A stretch of DNA of 64,000 bases from Sipunculus nudus. Taxonomy: Eukaryota > Annelida > Sipuncula > Golfingiida > Sipunculidae. The notes below the pieces were generated by a model that was not told where the DNA came from, did no database searches, and saw only the letters and a list, made by a program, of their open reading frames with translations. A program made the position numbers and the translations under genes. The stretch is taken from contig CM049307.1 in NCBI GenBank assembly GCA_026874595.1, positions 41,050,362-41,114,361 of the forward strand, given 5' to 3'. Below, in pieces: positions 10,811-23,423 of the stretch; position 1 is the stretch's first letter; each line of letters starts with the position of its first letter.

Positions 10811-11099
10811 ATGTTTGCTGCCCGGATTTTGAGCGGACGGTCTCATTTACTTTTTTTTTTAAATCCTAATGCCCTCTCACAAATGTATGGGAGCACGCCG
10901 TGCACGGAGCAACGTATGTTACAAAATGCCTATTATTACATTAGTCATTTAAAAAAATATGCCAATATAGCTGTTGACGAAATTATTATAAGACATTTTA
11001 TCTGAAAATTAACATATTTCTCTTTTTACCTGACCGTCACAGCGTCCGAGACTTAAAATATTTTTTTCATGGAAAGCAGGAGAAAATGTTTCTTATCTA

Positions 11100-11133
<34 letters not shown>

Positions 11134-11819
11134 GCTAAATTTTTCCATGTTCAATTTTTCTGTATTTTTGTATTTACCAAACATTACTTTTCGTCTTTTC
11201 ATGGGTTGCCAATAAATAAAACTCCCGTAAAAAGTGTTGCTTTCCTGTGTAGATGATGCATATAATTGACGAAGGTATATATATATATATATATAAACAC
11301 CATTGCGTCACTGGTTAGCTTTTCATATCAAGATTACAATAATTTTAATGGCTCAAGCCTTGAATCTAATGCAAATTATTATATTATCATTAATTTCTGT
11401 TGATGCTTAAAGAGATGCTGCGGGATATATATGAAGTGATTTTTTTCCTTATTTAATTCGAAAGGGTTTTTTTTGGGGGGGGGGGGGGGGGGGGATGAAT
11501 CGAAATTTAAAGAGAGTATACATTTTTTTAATTAAAATGTTCCAAGATATGTTTTACTCCATAAGAGCTTCAGAAAATTAAACAGTGCAACAATAACAAG
11601 TCGCACCGTGCCAGACAAGTGAAATTAACTATCAGATGGGGCATGCATGAAAACTATATATATGGTAATTAAGTAAAAGTGTTATATACGTGGATATTGA
11701 TCAACAATACTTAAAAATTTGTCATAAAAGTAAACATTTTATTTATACGATAGCCTAATTATTTAAAAAAAATAAGAAGTAAAATTCCTTTGCCATGCAA
11801 ATAACAACACGTTCATACC
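10811..11819. other. Intergenic DNA with TA microsatellites and a G20 run
   Basis: (TA)n tracts lie at 11103-11131 and 11276-11295, and a G run at 11475-11494. The frame from 10811 (MFAARILSGRSHL) looks like a mitochondrial leader but runs into a T tract and has no partner exon that I can find. Confidence 0.5.
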
Positions 11820-12037
11820 CAGGGGTGGATCCAGGATCTTGGAAAAGTGGGGGTCCAACCCAGAATGACTAATGGAAACCCCTTAAAAAGGTTCCCAGGT
11901 CCGGAAGGGGGGGGGGGGGGGGGTCCAGGCGGTGAAATTCTGTCTTGAACCCTTAAATATGGTTTATTGCGGCGGATAAAAAAAGGGCGCCCGGACCCCC
12001 TGGACCCCCCCCCCCCCCCCCCCCCGATCCACTTCTG
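11820..12037 (+). mobile_element. GGATCC-ended MITE, copy 1
   Basis: It begins CAGGGGTGGATCCAGG and ends GATCCACTTCTG, with long G and C runs inside that fold on each other. Copies are at 26757-26967 and, inverted, at about 30495-30685. Ends of the form CAG...CTG suggest a hAT-type MITE, but I could not see a target duplication. The 97-residue minus frame here is meaningless. Confidence 0.7.
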
Positions 12038-13768
12038 CGTCCTGTTTGCTATATAGAGAGTAGCATTATATATAAGAAAGAAAACCATATCTGATAAATA
12101 TATCAAATATGGACAGTTTATATAAAGACAGAACGCTGTCGAAGAAATATAGAGGTAGGGGCGTAATACATAAATATATACGAGTTAAAAAGTGTGCCTT
12201 AAGGACCTATTTGCATGCGTCAAAGACCGTGCCATGGATGCTCTCGTCTTTTACCTATTAAATGCCGAATGCGAATAGATATGCAGCTGAAATTACTTCG
12301 CGATTTTAGCATTTTGGCATTTTTATAGCTATCGTCTTTTTAAAATGTCAAATGCGGAATTTTGATTTTATGTCTGCTATTTTATAACTTTTATCACTGT
12401 TATTAATCTGATTTGATATCAACTTCAAAATAAATATATTTACGGGGTTATCTTTTGTCGGCGTTGGTTTGTTTGTCTCTTTGTTACTCCAAATTATAAG
12501 CGGATTTGATTAAATTTTCAGGATAGCTCGGCAGTGATACAAGAAACAATTGCTTATTTTTTAGTTGATCAGGATCATTTCTGGATCCAGGAATTTTTTA
12601 CAAAGGAAAAAATGATGCTTTTCTGACAATGCCATATGGGGCCAACGAGCTGCCTTGGTGGAGGTTTGGGCTCTCTGAGTGAAAATTTCTAGTTTGGAAT
12701 GTTAAGTGTGCTAAATTCTCCTTCTGAATGTGTGATGGGGTTTAAAGACATGTACAGAAATTCTTCTTCAGAGGAATGCAAGCCATACTCATTACCCCTG
12801 TGTTTTAATTCACTGTAATAGGGCCTAGTTACGATTTCTCCATAGCTAACATTGTAGTTAAATTCTAAATTCTAGCGGAGACATTTGAATATACTAAAGA
12901 ATCGAGAGACGGGTGTCATCCCCTTAATAAGCGATTATATAGGAGGACATTCGGTGATTTCTATATGCCACCCATTATTGCTTGATCAGCTATTCTGCAT
13001 GCATGTTTTTCTAATACGATTATATATCAAATGAACACATACATGTGTGTGATTTGTCATTACTAGGTATACACAGCAAATACGAAGGTTGTTATCTAGT
13101 GCTTGAACGCAATGAAACCTCTACCATGGGATGTATATCTATTCAGCTTCCGTGGTGTATATATCATCTATACATGGTTAACTTAAACCTGGCAACAAGA
13201 CTCTTCTCTTGATAAGATGTTTCCCACACCCGCGATATATAAACGTAGATGATGTGTGCCTATAAACATCTCTTGACCATCGCCCTCCCTATAAAACCCT
13301 GGATTCACACTAGCTTGAACAGCTGGTTGATTATAATTTAAAGCATATACTTGAAATCCTTTGCAGAACAACTGTCTCTGAAAACAGCTCGTCTCAAAGT
13401 ACTCTGTGAATATGGGACAGAGAAGTTATTCTTTTGACTAACTCATGTCACATACATCGATTTAGCATATACTTACTGTGTTTTGCTGTTTTTCCACGAT
13501 CTACGAGATTATTAGACGCTTCCAATTTTTAAAAAGTTCTCTCGAATTTTTACCAGCTGCCCGAAAGAAACTAAAATATTTTCAGTCTTAGCAGAAAAAA
13601 CAATTTCTAAATCACTTACATGCAGTTCATTGACCAGAGTATACACGCGGAAAATGCGATGGTTAAATGTTTACCACGCGGTTACCTCCTGCGTAACATG
13701 CATCTCTGAGTAACATGTATCCTGCTTGTCGCGATACCGGCTTTTAGATAGTGGGGTAATTTGTCTTT

Positions 13769-13770
<2 letters not shown>
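12038..13770. other. Gene-poor DNA, nothing recognised
   Basis: There are no coding exons with splice support, no RNA genes and no repeats beyond a short AAATGCCGAATGCG-like motif that recurs near 12345 and 14290. Frames are all short. Confidence 0.4.
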
Positions 13771-13838
<68 letters not shown>

Positions 13839-13858
13839 GATATATATATATATATATG
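13771..13858. repeat. (TA)n microsatellite
   Basis: This is a nearly pure TA tract of about 88 bp with one TGTGGA interruption. The two frames across it translate only the repeat. Confidence 0.95.
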
Positions 13859-15276
13859 TGGATGGGTGGGTGTGGGTGTGTCTGTTAAAGTCACGTCTCT
13901 CCTCTCGTTTTTTATTTGACTTTACAAGGTTGAACCGTTAACCCATACTCAATACACGCACTGTGGATATTGATCAGATGTTGAAAGCTTCGCACCTGCA
14001 TTAACACTGCACTGAATTTACTTCAAGTTCCAAGGATTGTAAAGTCCTCTCCTTTCTTTATCAGCCTTGTATACCTTCTGCTTCAGAGAACCGATCAAGG
14101 GTCCCCCACGGTTTTTCGAACTCCTTATCCAACTATTTAACTGACTATATTCGGTCAAATTTATGGCCTTCCTCCGTTAAGTGTTTTTAGAACACTTGTT
14201 GAGTTCTAACCTCTCGATTGCTGTATCATCTGTGAAGATTTTAATGATGGCCCCTTTGAACTTTTGCTACAGTAATCGTTTTTATCAAATGCCAAATGCG
14301 GAAACTTTCCTTTGATATTATGCGTCTACTGCTGCCTGACTGTTGAAGTAGTTTCCATGCACTGTACGTTAATGTCAACTGTAAGATAAATATGCTGTCG
14401 GGTCGATGTTCAGTGTGGTAAATTCCTCTTATGGGGTTGGGAAGTGTTTAGCGAAATATACTATATAAAGTTGCATGATACATAAACATTATTTATTTTA
14501 AATGGAATGTACAACTAGTTATTAAGGAGGCTAATGCAAACCACTCTCCTTGGCTCGGATCGTGGCCTCAGTATAGTCCTTAAGGGTGGAGGAAACCGGA
14601 GGACCCTGAGAAAACCGCTGGCATGGCTACGTCGGGATCGGACCAGCGGAGAGCGCCGAGTGTTGTAACCTATTTTAATTATCCGTCCCCCCCCCCCCCC
14701 CTGGAATGCTTCCTCAGAGGAATAACTAAAATATGGTTTGCTTATCTCAGCACAATTCATTACTATACTGCATTCCGTCCTTAATCAGCGATTAGAAAAG
14801 TAGCAGCAGACGGTAAATATACAGGCGAATAAACTGGACCTCTTGTCATACGACAGTCACAGCAGTCCCACATATTCCTCCTGATTCTCTACTGTTTGGC
14901 CTTCCCATTGATCGTACTTTATTAAATGCCTCTAAGAAATGAATAGTGTTCGTCCTTTCTCAGATTTTCGAAATTCGCAAAATATTGCCAAAAAAAAGTA
15001 ATAAATATATTAAAACCAAAGTTGGATATTCAATTCTATATTGTAAAAGACTCCGAGTCCAAGTACGAGTCCCGATTCGAGGACTTGATTCGAGTGTATA
15101 CAGCACTGGTATATAAAATGGGGTATTCTTGTTAATTGAAAAACATTGTATAAATTTGTGATCTTAAGTATTAAATAAAAAATATCGTCAATATTTTGAC
15201 TTTTAACCTCTAATGTCACCTCAGGATCAATGAAAATCTATATTTAGTAGATAACCTTGTAAATAAATTGAATTAA
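13859..15276. other. Gene-poor DNA with one short repeat fossil
   Basis: Around 14530-14700 a GC-richer block holds GGTGGAGGAAACCGGAGGAC, a motif of widespread invertebrate repeats, and ends in a C run (14689-14701). Nothing else is supported. Confidence 0.4.
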
Positions 15277-16090
15277 GTGAACTGGAACAATTGTGCAGAT
15301 GTAGAATCATCTTGGGCAAACTTTAAGAACGAATTCATCAAGGTTCTGGCTGTGGTTTTTCCGGTTAAACAAATTATGAACCAAGATCTGAACCATGCAT
15401 TACAAATGAACTATTATATCTCATTACCTAAAGAAATAGAGGATGGAAAGTCAGATTTGTATGGCATATTTTGTAAATGAACAGGGAATAGTAAAACAAG
15501 CAAAGCAGGAATACATTTAAGATGAGTACAGCTGTAGCTGACAGCTTGAACTTTGAACAACTTGAAGATTACTCAAATCATATATACTCTACAGTAAGGA
15601 TTCCGATCATCAGACTAAACTATATACATGTCTAACATGTCTTACAGACATTATTAAATTAGGATATGGATAAAGGGGATTTCACAGGTATGGTACTTTT
15701 AGACTTGCAGAAAGCTTTCGACACAGTAGATGATAAAATCATGTGCAGTAAACTCAAAGCCATTGGGCCAAGTAGAAATGAGGTCATACATGCTGTTTTC
15801 TTCATATCTTTCTAATAGAAAACAAGTCGTAAATGTCGACTGATGTTAAAAAAAAATGAATTACCCTATGCAGTGTCCCACAAGGGTCAATTCTTGGGCT
15901 TTTCATGTTCATAATTTATAAATTAATTCCGGCTATATGCCAGTGATTCAGCTCTTCTCAATTCTGGTAAAGACGAGTATATAATTGGGCAAAGAACGTA
16001 CAGAGATATATCTGAATGGCTAGTTCATAATAGGCTCTCATTACATCTTGGCAAGACCATAAAGAACTGTTTGTTGTATATGTGAGTCAA
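15277..16090 (+). pseudogene. Dead non-LTR (LINE) reverse transcriptase
   Basis: Fragments of a reverse transcriptase appear in order across several frames. They are motif A, MVLLDLQKAFDTVDDKI, near 15690-15740; a segment with NRKQVVNVD near 15813-15840; motif B, SVPQGSILG, near 15872-15898; and a motif C-like LYASDSALL near 15932-15958, in which the first catalytic aspartate of YADD is replaced. Frameshifts and stops separate them. The LDLQKAFDTVDH style fits CR1/Jockey-type elements. It is not functional. Confidence 0.75.
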
Positions 16091-16719
16091 AACTAACAGT
16101 AATCTTGATTAAAGGACGACTATGGAAATAAGTTGTTTTCAACTTAGTGCATGGTGCTACCCTTACTCTATCAGGGTATGATAAATTATTAATAACCATT
16201 CATACATTATAATTATGGCATATGTCAACCTTTAGAAAGTTTCAACTTTAAATTATTTATGGGGAACGTGTCTCAAATAAAGAAATGGTCACAACTAGAA
16301 TTTACCATGACTTTTCGTCAATTTTACTGTACCCGTAATAGTCCAATTAATATATAAGGATTAGGAGAGAATCGACATAAAAATCTTCAAATAATTACAT
16401 CTTTTTAGGCCTGTGTCAAAAATTTTTCAGGTTCACTGAATCTGGGGTCAACATAACTCAACCATTGAAAGTTTAGGGTAAGAAAAAAAAAAAAGGATAC
16501 AAAACAGGATAATAATAATAACTTGATGTGGTCGGACAATGGTCCTCAGAGGGCCCCGCATTTCTGGTAGTGCTGGAATTGTTTATTTATCGGTAAAAAG
16601 TTTAGTTTATGGTTTAAAAATAAGAAACAGGTTTTTACCCATATACATGAGGGAATACATCCTACTGGTTCAAATCATATTGAAGAGGATATGTCTGAAA
16701 TAATGTGTACAATAGAAAA
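16091..16719. other. Noncoding, nothing recognised
   Basis: AT-rich sequence without exons. It may include the 3' flank of the LINE remnant. Confidence 0.4.
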
Positions 16720-17203
16720 TCACCGATTGTACTCTGGCGGCCATATTTCATTTTGAGCAAGTCTGCATGTGATTCAATATGTCAGGGCACTCATGGACAC
16801 CAATGGTCCCTTTGAATTTGAGAAAGATCATGCATGTTCTTGTTGACATATCGGATGCGAAAGAAAATCTACGATTGTGCTATGATGGCCATATCGGAAT
16901 CCCGACAGTTCTGTAATTCGATAGGGATTGAGTCCTTATAGGTATAAATAATCCATGAGAAAATGATAAAGATCAAGCATGTCCTTGGTGAGATATGGCG
17001 GGTAAAACAAAATTACCGATTGTGTTCTGTCGGCCATATCGAAAATTCGACATTTCTGTTATTTAATATTGGTCTGGAACTCTCATAGGTACTAATCATC
17101 TCTGTACATATGAACAAGATCAAGCATGCTCTTGTTGAGATGTCGCGCGCGAAAGCAAGCGTCACTGACGGACGGACGGCCCCCCGGTTAGACGGACGGA
17201 CGG
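16720..17203 (+). repeat. Three imperfect 146-bp modules ending in an ACGG tract
   Basis: The anchor GATCAAGCATG(T/C)(T/C)CTTG.TGAGAT recurs near 16826, 16971 and 17119, and each copy is preceded by a CGATTGTG...GGCCATAT block. The array ends with GACGGACGGACGG repeats at 17168-17203. Similar ACGG-ended modular repeats occur elsewhere in the window. Confidence 0.65.
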
Positions 17204-18040
17204 ACTGACACGCTAATGACTCTAGGTCACCGTCGTAATAAGAAGAACGGGATTAAACGGATAGGTGGAGATAATTACTGGAAATATCATCTGAGGTACA
17301 AATTAGATTCCTACAGAGATGTTATTATACATATGACTTTCAAGACCTGCATCCTCTCCTCTGTGACGAAACCTCACAGCTTGTGTTCAGGGTTGGATTA
17401 CCTGACGTCTTCATGCCGCTGGTGTTTCTCTCCAGGTTTGCTTCCAGTTACCTCAAAGCTCGCTTATCCCTCCTGCGGTTTCAAGGGATATATAGTTGAG
17501 GTATTTATACCTCATTTAATTGGATTAGTATCCATGCAGGATGCCTCTGTACACAGATGTGTTGCATGATGTATACGATTATTATTACCGCCATCACCTC
17601 CCCATGCACCGGTCTCGGAGAGGTCGCACACACGCATGCAGGGCCGACCGGACCGGACCTGTCTCGATTTACACCCAAAATCACTAATGAGGCACAATTG
17701 AGGGGGGCAGTGTTTTACACACTAATAAAAAGTTAGGAATAGTGTATTTTTGTACGTACACATTAAACATACAGGTCTGTTCATACGCCAATACTCATTT
17801 ATATAATTCTGATTCTTTACTTTTTACAGTAGGCTTGCAAAGTACCCAAATCGATACACACGTTTCTGAAGCCAAACACAAAATCAGACCATTAGCTGTG
17901 AATAACATCGCATTTCGAATTAAAATACAAAACTAAAATTCCCTTATGGATGGGGCATTTATCTTGCAACTTAATGAAAGTGTTTCTGTGTCGGTATTTC
18001 CATCTACTAATTTTATGACCAACGTGATAGTGGTGACGCC
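17204..18040. other. Noncoding, nothing recognised
   Basis: The frame 17216-17569 (117 codons) has no recognisable domain or splice context. A block ACCCAAAATCACTAATGA near 17675 recurs inverted near 20181. Confidence 0.35.
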
Positions 18041-19610
18041 ACTTTAATGATACATACGTGACAGAAAAGTAATTTCCACTGGAAAATTTTCTTCTTCAGC
18101 TAGGTTAAGTCAAGGAATATTAAAAAAAAATGTCAGTTACCTTTGTTTTTTTTCTAGTATATGATATTGTATCATGCAGTCTTAGTGACGCAAAGGTAAT
18201 CGATACATACGTTACCTGCGAATTTAAAACGCCAAAATGTTATGGACACTAATATAATATTACTTATATTAGTTAAATAACAGTTGATACAAAATAAAAT
18301 TATTTCTGGCGATAGTTAAATATTGTGTATTTGAAGGTCCTGTTTCCCAAATAATACATACGTTGCCGGTACATACGTTACCAAGAAATGCGAAACAGGA
18401 GTTTTATATAGAGCAACACACAACCTTTACTTCCTGGAGAGTTGCTCGGACCGCCAAAAGTTTAAATGCCATAAAGAAATCCAAAGGTATAATTTTTTCC
18501 CTGTTATATCCTTGGAAGTATATTTTCTAGCAACATCTTCAGCTTCAAGTATGTGTTCTCGCTTTATTTCATCATATAAGTTCTGTGGAAAGGATACAGA
18601 ATACACAGAATGCCTCTCAGATGACTAATTTAAAAAACAGAGAATTGTCAAAGTAAATCTTTCCAGCCAGTATAAATGGTAACGTAGCGATACATACGTT
18701 ACTACTGGTAACGTATATGTATTTTAACTATAGGCGCCAATGCTTCTGTGCAAATATGGTGCAACTTCCGAACAATAATTAAAAAAATGAAAATACTAAC
18801 TTTATGAAAATATATAAATTGACATTAGGGACTCTACAAAGTACTTTTTATACACATATATTATGCAACATGTTCAATCATGAATGAGAAAGAGAGAAAA
18901 GTTAAAAGTAGGATCACCAAACTAATATAATTCTGAATGAAACAATCATCTGAACACCACGAGTTGGGATAGTCTTTTATCATTCAGAAACCATTAAAAC
19001 AGCTTTAAGATCAACAGAAAATTATCTCAACGTTTTAAATGCTTCAATTGGTATCTTGAAATATCAAGAGTATGATACATACGTTACTTTCTTGTCAAGA
19101 TTTACAGTGTGCAGTTTGCCCCATTTTTTTTCGTCAAATCTTTATTTTCTTGTTGTTTAGGACTAGAAACAACATTACACACTTTCGTTTGGAAATTCGA
19201 CAAAGTTGTTATATATTAAAATGGAGCATTTGTTTGCGGAGGCCTAAAAAGTATGTTTTTGGAATGTTGGTTAAAAACGACATGCATGCATGTTTATCAT
19301 TAGTACATCACCTTTTGCAATTTATATATGTCGGAATCTTTATATATATATAAAGTGTCCTTCAATGTTGCCTTAGAACTGATGGACACCTTTCTCACTC
19401 CTCTCAAATGATACAGGAATTACCCGCAAATCCTCGAGAAAGATACATACGTTAAATTCTTCAAGGTTTTTCTATAAGAATTTAATCGTTCTATCAGGTG
19501 AATTCACATTTACGCTTTTCTCGCCATTTGAAACAGTTCTTGAACTTAAAGAAGCATGTAAGAGGAAAATATGATGTCTGGAAAAAATTAAGATACTTAC
19601 GTTACTATTA
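18041..19610 (+). repeat. Field of eight GATACATACGTTAC boxes
   Basis: The 14-mer or a near match occurs at 18049, 18202, 18353, 18368, 18689, 19074, 19442 and 19592, all in plus orientation. An inverted partner follows the 18689 copy (TACATATACGTTACC on the minus strand, 18707-18721) and makes a hairpin. The DNA between boxes shows no obvious similarity at reading level. Confidence 0.75.
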
Positions 19611-21315
19611 TAAAGTTGTTATTTCAAATAACCCAACAAACAGAGACAAGAGTTTATAACTCATACTTAGAGTGCTTCCCTGTATATACAAGTTATGGAA
19701 ACATATAGGTGAAGATTATTAGTCTCACCTCCTTTGTAAGCATGTACTCTATAAACTTCATAAAATATTTATGTATATTAAGCAAAATTTTATTAAAAAA
19801 ACCCCAAAAAACTGTTCTTATTTAAGCTATTTTTACAAACATATTTGTAGTATCGTGTGGTTAATTTGATGGATTATTTTATCACTATAAGAGCTATTGT
19901 ACAAACTGATACGTCAAAAAGGGGAAATTAAATTATTGGTGTTAAATATAACCAATAGCCTACCAGAATAAGAAAAATAAGTGTGAGCAATATGTGCACA
20001 ACAAAATTGAACATGGTGGTACAGTTCGCCTAGATATATTTTTCTTTAACGAAATTTCCCACGACTGAAAACCTACCAAGCAGCTTACAGTCCATGCAGG
20101 TTGTGAGGAACCAACGCAAAAAAAAGAGAGAGTCATACCCCAAAATAAATTTTGGGGTCAATTCTTCCGTCGAATTGTGCGTCATTAGTGATTTTGGGTG
20201 TTTAATTCCCTTGGGTCTCCACATGCTTTCCACCAGCAAATATAAAAAAGAGAGTGTTAGGAAAAGAACTGAAACAAAGAGAAACGCATTATTTTGGCAT
20301 AAATCCAATTCAGAAAATGATACAGACCAGAGGAACCCTGAATCAGACGCCAGTCTGTGACTTCATGGAATGGTAAATGGTTTCACAAGTGGCCTATGAA
20401 TACATCTGTTAGAAAATGCATGTTTGTAACATATTGCATGGTATGGACTGTAAAAAAACCTCATATGTGCTATAATTTGTCAAATACAATTCGTCAAAAA
20501 CCTATTCACTATTCTTTTGATCTCCACATGTGCCATATTTCAGTTGGAATTTACCCTAAAAACGATGTGCTTATTACATTATTACTTATCTAACGAAATG
20601 ATATAATAATATCTTGGGTTGTTATCGTTTTAACGCATGGAAATAAACAATGTATTCCCATACTAAGGACCAGTTCTGAAAATTAATTTATGTATTTAAA
20701 AAAATTATTTGGACAGGATCGCTCAAGACTAGATCTGGAGCGGTCCCTGGTCCATTATGTGCAGCAAACTTTGCGGACCGGACGGGATCCATGTGCATTC
20801 TCCGGTTATTTTTATTGTTTTTTTTTCCATATTCTATCGTTTTGGTTAATCTCATGCAGGTGTTATTATACGCCAAAGTACAAATTTCTCGTATTCCCGC
20901 TTCAGGGGTTGGTCGTCTCCTGGATAACACTTCTAGTTCAAAGTGTAATCACATTAAATACTCATGCGGAATTAATCTGCTTTGCAAGTTGCTCATTTCC
21001 TCCCGTTACCCGCATGCAGTATAATAAAGGCCACCATATTTCAGTTTCCAGGGAATTTCATTGAAACCTGTATGCCTGGTGGTCAAGAAATAGGGTGACG
21101 ACGGCTTGCCATCCAGACAGAAGGAAAGCTGACAAGGCTTGAAGATATTTAAACTGATTTCATGAAATACGCAAGAACTAAATATATATATGTTTACATT
21201 CATTTATATCCATCTCTTGATCACTTACATATGTGAGGTTTATCTAAAGTTAAGTCCAAAACCAAAATCGATTTTAAAATAAAAATGCCCATGCATTCAT
21301 ATTTATGTATATACA

Positions 21316-21358
<43 letters not shown>

Positions 21359-21780
21359 TCTGTGTAACTATATGGAATATTTGAGGTTCTGTATCTGCTT
21401 GTGTTCTTTCCATTTCTTTTTCTATAATGGTATAGGCTTGCCTTTACTATAGTAGTTTATGAATTCATTGTTTTTGTGAATAAAAGTATTTTAGCTATAT
21501 TTGCTTCTTTTTGTATATATTTCTGTATCTTCAAACACAGGTTTAATTCTTAATTGTTTAACTTGTCTTAATTAAAATTTTATTAATGCTGGACAAGATC
21601 AACAATAAATGATTCACTGATGGATCATCCTGAAATGCATGCATGTTTGTGGCAAGAGAAGGAATAAATACAACATAAATAATAGATAATATAATAAAAT
21701 CATATAAACAAGATAACGAAAAACATAAAAATATAAAACAAATAAAATATTTAGAGGACAAATATATGAAACGTTTTTAA
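19611..21780. other. Gene-poor DNA with a TA microsatellite
   Basis: (TA)n lies at 21319-21356. Overlapping frames at 20030-20360 on both strands have no domain. Nothing else is supported. Confidence 0.4.
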
Positions 21781-22340
21781 ATACCCGTCTATGAGGGGAC
21801 GTATTATGGTATAGCCGTCCGTCCGTTAACTTTTAGTGTCGCCGCGATAACTTACCGGGGCTTTGATTGATATTCACAAAACTCATAATGCACCACCACT
21901 TACCAATAGATCATATCGCCCGAGTTCGATTATGGGCAAAAAAATCAACGCATATTTAATACGGTCAGAGGTCACTATAGGCTACTCTGTGGTGTCGCCG
22001 CGATAACTTAAGAGGAATATGATGGATTTTGATAAAACTAAAGAGAAATGTTAATCCATAAAATCTCTCGCCCAGGTTCGATTTCCAGCAAAATCCACGC
22101 ATATTTAATGAGGTCTGAGGTCACCGCACTTTAGAGGCATCGTGGTGACATGCAAAAAAACCTATATGGATTTTCATGAAACTCATTATACAAATTTACC
22201 AATAGAGTTTCTCGCCTAAAATAAATTCTCAGCAAAATTCTGCTGCTTTGTACAGGCCAGTTCGTGGTGTCGCCGCGCAGCCTTACAAAAGTATAATGGA
22301 TTTTGATAAAACTTAATAGAAATGCTAATCAATCAATGTA
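21781..22340 (+). repeat. Modular repeat with GTGTCGCCGCGATAACTTA anchors
   Basis: It starts with GGGGACGTATTATGGTATAG and CCGTCCGTCCGT, then carries anchors near 21836 and 21990, a decayed one near 22136 and one near 22264. That gives a period of about 130-155 bp. Shared inner blocks include CGCATATTTAAT and GAGGTCAC. It has no coding capacity. Confidence 0.65.
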
Positions 22341-23423
22341 ATCTATCCTGAAATGTGATATATGACGCACAGACAATAAAAGGTGTGTGTGTGTATATAT
22401 ATGTGTGTGTGTTTATATACATCATAATAATGTTTATAAAAATGAAGTCTCCCGACTTTGATTACCTATGCCTGTGAGTTACCCCCCCCCCCCCCCCCAG
22501 ACGACAGCCATTCCAGATTAATTCCCTTTACAAGGTTCAGTTCCCCGAGATTGCGGTTGAGTTAAACTGTTTCTGATTGCCATGCATGGGACAAGTGAAG
22601 TATATGGAGATGAGATGGCAGCACGCAGAAAGACAATTATGATTAATGATTTCATTGTATATCATTATTGGTTGAAACCCTTAAACATATCAAAAATGAA
22701 TCCAAAAATGATTTATATTTATATTAGATCCATAAAGTATACATTATTTTAAACCTGGTATACAAAGATCTTTCTGATAGTATACACATTTTTTTATTTT
22801 TTTAATTAAAAGGATTTCAAGGTACACTATTTTAAACCCCTAGTAATAATAATCCGCTTTATAATGGACCAAAAGTATACCTCATGTCAATATCTCAAAA
22901 ACTTTTTTTATTTTCCTCTATCATGATTCTATCTAGCCTACCTTAAAAACTTAAATTTTTTGGTTTTTATTCAACATTTAATTGATTCATTACGGTTTAT
23001 ATATAGGGTAATTCTCAATCCCGTGCATATGGATTCTGAAATTCATATGGCTTAATAACATAACACCATTCTTGTCGTTAGGTTTATTGGATTACTTTCA
23101 CCATCACCCAGCTGGTGTCATGCTATCGGTCAATCCCTTGTAACAAGTTGCGACACGCCAATTTATACTTCTTTGATCCATTAATGCTTTTTCTCATCCC
23201 GGTCCTTTGGTCGGATAGACGTGTGTTGATCGATGACTGCATGAGGTTTTATATACCGTCTCCTAAACGATCCCCACGTAATGCTTGGATACATTGAACG
23301 TGAACAAACATTCAAGGCATACCGTGTATAAATGAATCTTCCGCATCCATGTAGGGCAGCAAATTTTATGGCTTCTAGATTATTTTATATAACTAGACAT
23401 TTCTTTGCACCGCAGGTGACAAA
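22341..23423. other. Noncoding with short microsatellites
   Basis: A TG/TA tract lies near 22384-22415 and a C17 run at 22482-22498. Nothing else is recognised. Confidence 0.5.

Noticed and set aside
17216..17569. A 117-codon plus-strand frame
   Set aside because: It follows directly on an ACGG repeat tract, contains no recognisable domain and has no splice context.
20030..20360. Overlapping 88-92 codon frames on both strands
   Set aside because: Neither shows a domain. Overlap on opposite strands and an inverted short match to 17675 point to noncoding repeat sequence.
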